Under the pieces are notes generated by a model. That model worked only from the letters and a program-made list of their open reading frames with translations. It was not told where the DNA came from and did no database searches. This document shows positions 1 through 6,296 of a DNA stretch of 9,828 bases, piece by piece. The stretch comes from Hydrogenothermaceae bacterium (GTDB lineage: Bacteria; Aquificota; Aquificia; Aquificales; Hydrogenothermaceae). Position numbers and translations under genes: made by a program. Each line of letters starts with the position of its first letter. Within the stretch, counting starts at the first letter, position 1. The stretch spans positions 1 through 9,828 of the forward strand of contig WFXI01000063.1 of NCBI GenBank assembly GCA_015490675.1, read 5' to 3'.

Positions 1-248
1 AAAGGAACATGAGTTCCTGTAAAGTATAAAAATGTTGCAGGAATTAAATGAAGGTCTGCAACTAATGCAGTGGCAAGCATTTCTGCCGCGAGAATTTTCT
101 TTGCCCCAAATTTTAAAACTGTAGCAATTAAATTAACACCTATAGCAACTATTAACTGGTAAGGGTCGTGGCTAAATATAAATCCTACATTACTTGTTAA
201 AGCTAAAACTATAAAAAAATCAGACCAAACTTTTCCCCATTTAATCAT
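1..248 (-). CDS. DUF6394-like small integral membrane protein (3' end beyond window)
   Basis: This frame is open from an ATG at 246-248 to the left edge, giving 82 residues that start MIKWGKVWSDFF; the C-terminus lies outside the window. The product is hydrophobic. About residues 9-25 and 31-46 look like membrane segments, and a third begins near residue 55 (the stretch LVADLHLIPATFLYF). The pattern WGKVW, then two helices, then LVADLHLIPA matches my memory of the DUF6394 family, small membrane proteins of unknown function that often sit beside TrkA-type channels. I could not check this by search. The start codon overlaps the end of the K+ channel gene by 8 nt (ATGATTAA contains both start and stop), which suggests translational coupling and a shared function, perhaps as an accessory subunit in K+ flux. 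The reading frame is certain; the family call is moderate. Confidence 0.72.
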   Translation of the reverse strand, partial: MIKWGKVWSDFFIVLALTSNVGFIFSHDPYQLIVAIGVNLIATVLKFGAKKILAAEMLATALVADLHLIPATFLYFTGTHVP

Positions 249-1407
249 CTACTTTTACCTCTTCTAGTTTTTCTTCTTCTTTTTCTTCTAAAGCTCTTTC
301 AAAAAATTCTTCAACTCGTTTTAAGGATTTTGGATGTCCTAAAATTAATAAAGAGTCTCCTGCCTTAATTTCAGTTTCTCCAGAAGGTGCTATTTTCATT
401 TTTCCATCTTCTCTAATTATAGCAACAACTGTAGCTCCTGTTTCTTGCCTCATATGTATATCTTTTAATTTTTTTCCTACTAGATTAGAGTTTTCTTCAA
501 CTTTCATTTCTATTATGTCTATATCTGTCCTTTCTCCATATGCTATTTTTTCTAAAAATTTAGATATAGTTGGTGATGGTGGATGTAAAACATAAGATGC
601 TATTCTCCTTCCAATTGTGACACTTGGAACAACAACTTCATTTGCTCCAAGCAATTTCATTTTTTCCCCAGCACCTTCATTTGTAGCTGTGGCAATTATA
701 ATAAAATTATCTTTATCAGGTCTTATTAATCTTGCTGTAACTATCACTGCTAAATCCTGAGTATTTTCTTCAAAAGCAGTTATAAGACCTTTGGCGTGTT
801 CTATGCCTACTCCAAGTAGTACCTCTCTTTTGTGAGGTTCATCAAAAACAAAGTATTCAACTCCAAATTTTTTAATTTCCTCTTCTTTTCTCCTATCAGG
901 TTCAATCAAGACAAACTTTATTCCTCTCCTTTTTAGGTTTTTCATAGTTTCCTTTGTAATATTGTTAAATCTAACTATTATGTAATGTCCCCTTAACTTT
1001 TCCATATGTTTATACATCCTCCAATATGCATAAATTTCTCCTATATTACTGTTTAAAAATGTGTTTACAGTTGCAACAAGTCCATATAAATAAGCAAGAG
1101 GAAATGCTATTAGAATAAAAAGTGTAGAAAATAATCTGTTTGCTGATACATTTTCAGTATATCCTTCTGTATATCCAACTGTTGAGAATGTGATTATTGT
1201 GTGGAAAAAATAGTTTAAAACACTTGTTCCATCTGTTTTATTATTAATTATCATTAAGGCTAAAACACCAACCATAGTGAAAAATATGACTGTCATTAGT
1301 GGAAATCTAAGTTGAAATAAGATGTTGTAAAACTTTTCTTCGTATATAGCCCTATAGCTCTTAGGTTTTACATTACCATAGTGAGGAATTTTTTTCTTTT
1401 TTTTCAT
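241..1407 (-). CDS. TrkA/RCK-domain potassium channel, two-transmembrane type
   Basis: The 388-residue protein has the layout of a prokaryotic two-transmembrane K+ channel fused to an RCK (TrkA) module. It has a basic N-terminus, TM1 at about 36-54, a pore helix leading to the filter T76-V-G-Y79, TM2 at about 93-117, a TrkA-N domain from about 140 and a TrkA-C domain at about 294-370, then a Glu/Lys-rich tail. The family conducts K+ across the cytoplasmic membrane, gated by nucleotide or ion binding to the RCK domain. Two things are odd. After TVGY the usual GD is replaced by TE, and GYTE occurs twice in tandem (78-81 and 82-85). The first RCK strand reads HYIIVRFNNIT instead of a GxGxxG dinucleotide loop. 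The start lies 1 nt after the ribE stop, with no strong ribosome binding site. Family assignment is firm; ligand and ion specificity are uncertain. Confidence 0.88.
   Translation of the reverse strand: MKKKKKIPHYGNVKPKSYRAIYEEKFYNILFQLRFPLMTVIFFTMVGVLALMIINNKTDGTSVLNYFFHTIITFSTVGYTEGYTENVSANRLFSTLFILIAFPLAYLYGLVATVNTFLNSNIGEIYAYWRMYKHMEKLRGHYIIVRFNNITKETMKNLKRRGIKFVLIEPDRRKEEEIKKFGVEYFVFDEPHKREVLLGVGIEHAKGLITAFEENTQDLAVIVTARLIRPDKDNFIIIATATNEGAGEKMKLLGANEVVVPSVTIGRRIASYVLHPPSPTISKFLEKIAYGERTDIDIIEMKVEENSNLVGKKLKDIHMRQETGATVVAIIREDGKMKIAPSGETEIKAGDSLLILGHPKSLKRVEEFFERALEEKEEEKLEEVKVDD
1153..1176 (-). repeat. 12-bp tandem duplication inside the K+ channel gene
   Basis: Two adjacent 12-base units, TTCAGTATATCC at 1153-1164 and TTCTGTATATCC at 1165-1176, differ at one base. 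On the coding strand each encodes Gly-Tyr-Thr-Glu, so the repeat keeps the frame and doubles GYTE directly at and after the channel's selectivity filter. It looks like a slippage or local duplication product. Whether related channels share it cannot be seen here. Confidence 0.85.
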
Positions 1408-1408
1408 T

Positions 1409-2053
1409 TTATAGATTGTCTAAAAGCTCCCTTAATTTTGACTCTTTTTTTATTTTTTCAAAATCCATATTTGTTATAGATTTTAAAATATATTTCCCTA
1501 GAATGTCGAATTCAATATTTACATTATCCCCTACTTTTCTGTACTTTAGATTTGTATTTTCTAGTGTGTGCGGGATTATGTTTATAGATATTACATTATT
1601 TTCTATTTTGTTAATAGTCAAACTAATCCCATCTATTGCTATTGAACCTTTTTCTATAACTAGAAGCGAATAATCTTTAGGTATTTCTACTTTTAATTCT
1701 GTGTGCTTTCCCAAATTTATCATAGATTTGATTTTACCTTCTGTATCTATATGACCTTGAACTATGTGTCCGCCAAGTCTATCAGATGCTTTTAGAGCCC
1801 TTTCAAGATTTACTTTATCTTTTTGTTTTATAGATTTTAAATTTGTCCTCTTTAAAGTTTCGTTTGAAACCTCAAAAAATAATTTGTCATTTTCTATTTT
1901 AATAACAGTTAAACAAACTCCATTTACAGCAATACTATCTCCTAATTTAGTATCTTCTAATACTTTAGATGCTTTTATTCCTAAGACTAGTCCATCAGAC
2001 CTTTTATTTAAGCTATAAACTTCTCCTACTTCTTCAACAAGTCCTGTAAACAT
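1409..2053 (-). CDS. ribE: Riboflavin synthase, alpha subunit
   Basis: The enzyme catalyses dismutation of two 6,7-dimethyl-8-ribityllumazine molecules into riboflavin plus the pyrimidinedione precursor, the last step of riboflavin synthesis in the cytoplasm. The 214 residues form the usual two tandem lumazine-binding barrels. The N-terminal one starts with the canonical MFTGLVEEVG and contains GVCLTV (Cys47) and GGHIVQGHID at about 94-103. The C-terminal one contains GSIAIDGISLTI at about 136-147 and IPHTLENTN at about 160-168. Length is normal and the C-terminal helix is present. The start at 2053 is supported by the family N-terminus and by AGGAA about 7 nt upstream. It lies 15 nt after the transglycosylase gene and 1 nt before the K+ channel gene. 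No other riboflavin genes are nearby and no FMN riboswitch precedes it, so it is probably expressed from the proA promoter. Confidence 0.96.
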   Translation of the reverse strand: MFTGLVEEVGEVYSLNKRSDGLVLGIKASKVLEDTKLGDSIAVNGVCLTVIKIENDKLFFEVSNETLKRTNLKSIKQKDKVNLERALKASDRLGGHIVQGHIDTEGKIKSMINLGKHTELKVEIPKDYSLLVIEKGSIAIDGISLTINKIENNVISINIIPHTLENTNLKYRKVGDNVNIEFDILGKYILKSITNMDFEKIKKESKLRELLDNL

Positions 2054-2068
2054 AGTTAATTCCTACAA

Positions 2069-3769
2069 TTATTTCATTGTGTTTTTATATATCACATAAT
2101 TAGTATATACCTTTTTTAGATAATTTCTTGTTTCATCAAATGGGTGAGTTTCAATAAATTCTGCAATATTTTTAGGTTTAAATCTTTTTAAAACTTTTTT
2201 TACATTAGCTTCTCCACCGTTATAGGACGATATAGCATAAAATTTGTTTCCTTTAAATTTTTTTAACAGGTAATTTAGATACCATTTTCCATAATCAATA
2301 GAAACTTCAGGAATAAACATTTTTGTAATATCAAAACTTTTGTCTCTTCTGACTTTTGCAACCCAATAGGCAGTAGAAGGAATAAATTGCATTAGTCCAA
2401 CAGCGTTAGATACAGATATCGCTTTATAATAAAAAAGGCTTTCCTGTTTCATTGTTGCATATACTAGTGGGTCTAGTTTTCCAAAAGGTTTTATAAATCT
2501 ATATTCTTCTTTTAAGTCTTTAACTACAACTTCAGGCATAACTGTGTATATTTGTTTTATTTCTTTTTTCCTTTTGTAAAGATAATTTGCTTCTTCATAG
2601 GCTTTATCGTATAAACCTATTTGTTTTAGTTTTTTTACAAGTTTATATTCTTTTTTTAAAGTTTTGGCAATTAAATACTTAGGTTTAAAATTGTTTTCCC
2701 CACCTGCAATAATTTTATAAAAGTCAAGTTTTTGTGAGTTTTTCACTAAATTTAAGTATTTTTTATCTTTAGATGATAGATATAGCCAGTAATTTAATTT
2801 GTTTTTGTTGTGGATATATTTAGAGTTTTTAGATAAATATTTAAAAGCATCTTTTTGTGAAATGAAGAAATACTTGTATAAAAACTCATACCAGACCTTA
2901 GCTTCATCTAATGGCATATATCTTTTGTAAAAATAAAAATCCTGTAACTTCTTATAGTGAAATGCTTTTTTTGCCAAAAATGTTGCTACTTTATGTATGT
3001 ATTTTTCATTTTTAGTTTTAAGAAGTTTGTCAAATAACATTTTTCTTTCATTCCAATCTTTTGAATAGTAAGCCAAAACACTCAATCCTGCTAAATACCA
3101 TTTTGTTTTAGGATTAATTATTTCTAGTAATTTTTTTGCTTGGTTGTATCTATTTGTTTTTACATAAATAAATAACAAGTAGTAAGTTTTTTTATCTGAA
3201 TCCTTTATTAATGGAAGTATTCCTTCTGCTCTTATATACATCCTTCTTGATATTAAGGTTTTTACTGCTTGCCAAAGTTCTTCTTGAGATAAAGTCTGGT
3301 AAATTTCTAAAAATGTTTTGTATCCATATGCTCTATTATATGTATATTTCGTTGCAAGGGTTTTTTTTAAGTTTTTGTCTTGTAGTATGTTGGCTTTTAA
3401 ATATATGTAAAAAGGTATATCATCTTCATCTAAAGATTTTGGATTGATTTTTTTCAAATATTTTTTTGCAATTTCGTATTTTTTACTATAAAAAGCTCTG
3501 GCAGTTTTAGAAAGATAGTAATAGTTTTTTATAGCAGTTTCTTGTTTTATTGGCTTTTCGTTTTGTTCATAAATTTGTGAAATGAGATTTAGATAATATT
3601 GTTTATATGGATTTAGGTCAGTATCTTTTACCTTGTAAAAACACCTTTTGGCTTTTAGAAACTCTTCATTTTTAAAGTAATTTGAACAGTTTTCAAATTT
3701 TTCTCCAAAAGAAAAGGAAAAAAGGGAAAAAATCCCTAGGAGTATTAAATAAGCTACTTTCTTTCGCAT
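2069..3769 (-). CDS. Soluble lytic murein transglycosylase (Slt70-like, SLT domain)
   Basis: This 566-residue protein cleaves the MurNAc-GlcNAc bond of peptidoglycan to give 1,6-anhydro products, acting in the periplasm. It starts with a Sec signal peptide (MRKK, a hydrophobic stretch at about 6-21, probable cleavage near FSFG-EK). About 400 residues of Lys/Tyr-rich paired helices follow, resembling the TPR-like superhelical domain of Slt70. The C-terminal SLT domain is clear: MKQES with catalytic Glu443, AVGLMQFIPSTA at about 456-467, and SSYNGG at about 514-519. Two cysteines near the mature N-terminus (C27 and C43) could form a disulfide. The start overlaps the last 16 nt of proA, and only a weak purine-rich site precedes it, so it is probably translated by coupling. 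The helical domain is divergent; the catalytic domain call is firm. Confidence 0.92.
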   Translation of the reverse strand: MRKKVAYLILLGIFSLFSFSFGEKFENCSNYFKNEEFLKAKRCFYKVKDTDLNPYKQYYLNLISQIYEQNEKPIKQETAIKNYYYLSKTARAFYSKKYEIAKKYLKKINPKSLDEDDIPFYIYLKANILQDKNLKKTLATKYTYNRAYGYKTFLEIYQTLSQEELWQAVKTLISRRMYIRAEGILPLIKDSDKKTYYLLFIYVKTNRYNQAKKLLEIINPKTKWYLAGLSVLAYYSKDWNERKMLFDKLLKTKNEKYIHKVATFLAKKAFHYKKLQDFYFYKRYMPLDEAKVWYEFLYKYFFISQKDAFKYLSKNSKYIHNKNKLNYWLYLSSKDKKYLNLVKNSQKLDFYKIIAGGENNFKPKYLIAKTLKKEYKLVKKLKQIGLYDKAYEEANYLYKRKKEIKQIYTVMPEVVVKDLKEEYRFIKPFGKLDPLVYATMKQESLFYYKAISVSNAVGLMQFIPSTAYWVAKVRRDKSFDITKMFIPEVSIDYGKWYLNYLLKKFKGNKFYAISSYNGGEANVKKVLKRFKPKNIAEFIETHPFDETRNYLKKVYTNYVIYKNTMK

Positions 3770-5097
3770 GCTTCTTTATTTATCTCTATCTCCTCACCCT
3801 CCTTTGGAACACCAACTCCATTTCTAATTTGTCCATTTCCAAATACTATAAACTTAGGAATAGTTAACTCTTTTAATCCCATAGGACCTCTAGCGTGTAT
3901 TTTGTCTGTGGATATTCCCATTTCTGCACCAAGACCAAATTCATTTCCATCTGTAAATCTAGTTGAGGCATTTACATAAACAGCAGAGCTGTCTACTTCA
4001 TTTATAAATCTCATTCCTTTTTCGTAATTTTCTGTAATAATGCTTTCTGAGTGATTTGAGCCGTATTTATGAATAAAGTCTATAGCTTCATCTAAACTGT
4101 TCACAACTTTTACAGCAATAATAAGGTCTAAAAACTCTTCATAAAAGTCTTCTTCTGTAGCTTTAACAATTTCTGTGTTTATAGCTTTAGGATTGTCTTT
4201 TAGTATCTCATAAGAAACTTCATCACATCTCATTTCAACGCCAGCTTTTCCATAATAATATGCAATTTCTGGTAAAAACTCCTCTGCTATATCCTTATGA
4301 ACTATTAAATTTTCTATTGCATTACACACAGAAGGTCTTTCTACTTTTGCATTATAAGCAATATCAAGTGCCATTTGCATATTTGCTTCATTATCTATGT
4401 ATAGGTTGCATACTCCCTTATAATGTTTAATTACTGGAATTGTAGAATTTTCTGCAACTGCTCTTATTAAACCTTCTCCACCTCTTGGAATAACAACATC
4501 TATAAACTGGTTTAGTTTTAGAAGTTCATTTACTACCTGTCTGTCTGTCGAATCTACAAATAATATTGCATCCTCAGGATATCCAACTTCTCTAGCAGAC
4601 TGTTTTAATATATCAACTAAAACTCTATTAGAATTAATAGTTTCGCTCCCACCTTTTAAGATAACAGCATTTGAAGACTTTATACATAAAGAGGCTGCTT
4701 CAATAGTTACATTAGGTCTTGCTTCATAAATAATTAAGATTGCCCCTAAAGGCACTCTCATTTGACCTACTTTTAAACCATTTGGTCTAGTCCACATTGA
4801 AATAATTTCTCCAACAGGGTCAGGCAAAGCTATTACATCATTTAAAACCTGTATCATTCCATTGATTCTCTTTTCATTTAAAGCAAGTCTATCAAGTAGT
4901 GCTTTTGAGTATCCTTTTTTTTCTGCGAGCTGTAAATCTTTTTTATTAGCCTCTTTGAGTTCTTCTGCCCTTTCTTTTAAAAGCTCAGCAGTTCTTCTTA
5001 GCAAATTATTTTTTACTTCTGTAGAAATAGATGCTAGCTTTCTTTTTATGTTATTTGCTGTTTTTCCTAGGTTATAAGCATATTCTTGAGGTGTCAT
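3754..5097 (-). CDS. proA: Gamma-glutamyl phosphate reductase (glutamate-5-semialdehyde dehydrogenase)
   Basis: The enzyme reduces gamma-glutamyl phosphate with NADPH to glutamate-5-semialdehyde, the second step of proline synthesis. The 447-residue sequence shows the family's hallmarks: RVPLGAILIIYEARPNVT near 114-131, ILKGGSE, IDVVIPRGGEGL, KHYKGVCNLYID, the active-site segment VERPSVCNA with catalytic Cys258, and near the C-terminus FTDGNEFGLGAEMGIST followed by HARGPMGL. It is some 25-30 residues longer than the E. coli enzyme, mainly from a C-terminal tail after the point where ProA normally ends; that tail carries the overlap with the next gene. The start at 5097 has a strong GGAGG 6 nt upstream. 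It is the first gene of the leftward unit. The kinase partner proB is not in the window. Confidence 0.97.
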   Translation of the reverse strand: MTPQEYAYNLGKTANNIKRKLASISTEVKNNLLRRTAELLKERAEELKEANKKDLQLAEKKGYSKALLDRLALNEKRINGMIQVLNDVIALPDPVGEIISMWTRPNGLKVGQMRVPLGAILIIYEARPNVTIEAASLCIKSSNAVILKGGSETINSNRVLVDILKQSAREVGYPEDAILFVDSTDRQVVNELLKLNQFIDVVIPRGGEGLIRAVAENSTIPVIKHYKGVCNLYIDNEANMQMALDIAYNAKVERPSVCNAIENLIVHKDIAEEFLPEIAYYYGKAGVEMRCDEVSYEILKDNPKAINTEIVKATEEDFYEEFLDLIIAVKVVNSLDEAIDFIHKYGSNHSESIITENYEKGMRFINEVDSSAVYVNASTRFTDGNEFGLGAEMGISTDKIHARGPMGLKELTIPKFIVFGNGQIRNGVGVPKEGEEIEINKEACERK

Positions 5098-5103
5098 TTA
5101 ATA

Positions 5104-5108
5104 CCTCC
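5104..5108 (-). promoter_or_regulatory. Ribosome binding site of proA
   Basis: On the minus strand GGAGG stands 6 nt before the proA ATG at 5095-5097. It is the strongest Shine-Dalgarno sequence in this unit and fixes the proA start. The genes downstream have weak sites and rely on overlaps or very short gaps. Confidence 0.85.
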
Positions 5109-5130
5109 AGTAAATTATTTAGGAAAATCT

Positions 5131-5136
5131 ATTATA
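5131..5136 (-). promoter_or_regulatory. Putative -10 box of the proA unit promoter
   Basis: The minus strand reads a perfect TATAAT here, about 34 nt before the proA start codon, which predicts a leader of roughly 26 nt. A weak -35 candidate (TTAAAG, plus-strand 5155-5160) lies 18 nt upstream. The region is very A/T-rich, so chance matches are likely. Position and divergent gene layout are the main support. Confidence 0.5.
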
Positions 5137-5144
5137 ACTTAAAG

Positions 5145-5150
5145 TATAAT
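5145..5150 (+). promoter_or_regulatory. Putative -10 box of the small-protein/folD unit
   Basis: A perfect TATAAT on the plus strand predicts transcription from about 5157. With the start codon at 5179 the leader would be about 22 nt; with the ATG at 5167 it would be only about 10 nt and would exclude a ribosome binding site. No good -35 hexamer stands 16-18 nt upstream, and no extended TGn motif is present. Confidence 0.45.
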
Positions 5151-5168
5151 ATTACTTTAAACAGATAT

Positions 5169-5173
5169 GAGGA
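5169..5173 (+). promoter_or_regulatory. Ribosome binding site that selects the 5179 start
   Basis: GAGGA stands 5 nt before the ATG at 5179-5181 and overlaps the alternative in-frame ATG at 5167-5169. The upstream ATG has no Shine-Dalgarno sequence. This favours 5179 as the real start of the small gene. Confidence 0.7.
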
Positions 5174-5178
5174 TATCT

Positions 5179-5409
5179 ATGCAAGAAGATAAAATTTTAG
5201 ATATGGAATTTAAAATTTTCGATTTGGATTTAAAACTAGAAAAAGATGTAGAAATTGACTTATCTGACAAAGAAGGATTTATATTTATAAATGGTGTTCC
5301 TTTCTTTAAAGCAAAAATAAATCCAGTTAATGATATATTTCTTGCAAAAATTCAAAAAGTTTTACCTTTAGAAGAATCTTTAGAAATTGAAGAAAAAATT
5401 AAGGGGTAA
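5179..5409 (+). CDS. Hypothetical small acidic protein, first gene of the folD unit
   Basis: I do not recognise this gene. From the preferred ATG it encodes 76 residues (80 from the in-frame ATG at 5167), beginning MQEDKILDMEF. It is rich in Asp, Glu, Lys, Ile and Leu, has no signal peptide or membrane segment, and alternates hydrophobic and charged residues as in a small beta-sheet fold, ending in an acidic helix (LEESLEIEEKIK). The middle part FIFINGVPFFKAKI faintly recalls the VNG-x-x-A-x-G-E strand pair of the FliN/SPOA surface-presentation fold, but its glycines are mostly missing, so this is only a hint. The gene ends 2 nt before folD, and its last codons supply the folD ribosome binding site AAGGGG, so the two are co-translated. 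Coding status is supported by its own Shine-Dalgarno sequence, the tight spacing to folD and codon use like the neighbours. Confidence 0.72.
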   Translation: MQEDKILDMEFKIFDLDLKLEKDVEIDLSDKEGFIFINGVPFFKAKINPVNDIFLAKIQKVLPLEESLEIEEKIKG

Positions 5410-5411
5410 AA

Positions 5412-6296
5412 ATGGCTATTATACTTGATGGAAAAAGTTTAGCAAAAAAAATTAGGCAACAATTAAAATCAGAAGTTAATCAATTTGTAGAAAAAGGTTT
5501 AAGAAACCCTAGTCTTGCAGTAATTCTTGTTGGTAATGACCCTGCAAGTGAGGTTTATGTAAAAAATAAAAGAAAAGCCTGTGAAGAAGTTGGAATAAAT
5601 TCTTTATACATTCATCTATCTGAAGATACACCAGAAGAAGAGCTTCTTAGAATAATAGATAAACTAAATAAAGATGAAGATGTTGATGGAATACTTGTTC
5701 AACTTCCTCTCCCTAAGCATATAGATACACAAAAAGTTATAACATCAATTTCTCCAGAAAAAGATGTAGATGGTTTTCATCCTGAAAATGTTGGAAAGTT
5801 ATCAACAGGAATGAAAGATGGAATTATTCCTTGCACACCTTTAGGAATTTGGATTTTATTAAAGGAATACGGAATAGAAACTTTTAAGAAGGATGTTGTT
5901 ATTGTAGGTGCTAGTAATATTGTTGGAAAACCAATGGGACTGTTATTTTTGAGAAATGAAGAAGCTACAGTTACAATATGCCATAAAAATACAAAAGATT
6001 TAAGAAAATATACAGAAGAAGCAGATATTTTGGTTGTTGCTGTAGGGAAACCTAATTTAATAACTGCAGATATGGTTAAGAGAGATGTTGTGGTTGTAGA
6101 TGTTGGTATAAACAGATTAGAAGATGGAAGATTAGTAGGGGACACAGATTTTGAGAATATAAAAGAAAAAGCATTCGCTATTACACCTGTTCCTGGTGGA
6201 GTTGGACCTATGACTGTTGCTTCTCTTTTAATTAATACAGTTTCTGTATATAGGCAAAAATTTGGATATCCTAAGCATCCTCTAACAGATGTTTAA
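5412..6296 (+). CDS. folD: Bifunctional methylenetetrahydrofolate dehydrogenase / methenyltetrahydrofolate cyclohydrolase
   Basis: The cytoplasmic enzyme interconverts 5,10-methylene-THF, 5,10-methenyl-THF and 10-formyl-THF in one-carbon metabolism, using NAD(P). The 294-residue sequence is normal in length and complete. The catalytic region has Y49-V-K-N-K53-R-K-A-C, matching the Tyr/Lys pair of FolD. Other landmarks are DGILVQLPLP (92-101, with Gln97), KDVDGFHPENVGKL (117-130, with Asp120), PCTPLGI (140-146), the dinucleotide loop VIVGASNIVGKPMG (163-176) and PVPGGVGPMTVA (259-270). AAGGGG lies 6 nt before the ATG. It follows the small acidic protein gene by 2 nt. At the other end it collides with nrnA: the two stop codons overlap in the bases TTAA at 6293-6296. 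Confidence 0.97.
   Translation: MAIILDGKSLAKKIRQQLKSEVNQFVEKGLRNPSLAVILVGNDPASEVYVKNKRKACEEVGINSLYIHLSEDTPEEELLRIIDKLNKDEDVDGILVQLPLPKHIDTQKVITSISPEKDVDGFHPENVGKLSTGMKDGIIPCTPLGIWILLKEYGIETFKKDVVIVGASNIVGKPMGLLFLRNEEATVTICHKNTKDLRKYTEEADILVVAVGKPNLITADMVKRDVVVVDVGINRLEDGRLVGDTDFENIKEKAFAITPVPGGVGPMTVASLLINTVSVYRQKFGYPKHPLTDV

Noticed and set aside
1416..2018. Plus-strand open frames opposite ribE
   Set aside because: They are Phe/Ser/Leu-rich antisense shadows of a well-conserved gene, with no ribosome binding sites or family motifs.
3670..3760. Lipoprotein reading of the transglycosylase N-terminus
   Set aside because: No lipobox (L-x-x-C) at the end of the hydrophobic segment; the first Cys is at residue 27, several residues past the probable Sec cleavage site.
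5098..5166. Riboswitch or small RNA in the proA-folD unit gap
   Set aside because: The gap is too short and A/T-rich for a structured aptamer, and it is fully used by two promoters and a ribosome binding site.
5167..5178. ATG at 5167 as the start of the small acidic protein
   Set aside because: It has no Shine-Dalgarno sequence, lies only about 10 nt from the predicted transcription start, and overlaps the GAGGA that serves the ATG at 5179.
5777..6145. 122-residue minus-strand open frame opposite folD
   Set aside because: Low-complexity Thr/Ser/Pro-rich translation, antisense to conserved folD codons, with no start signal.
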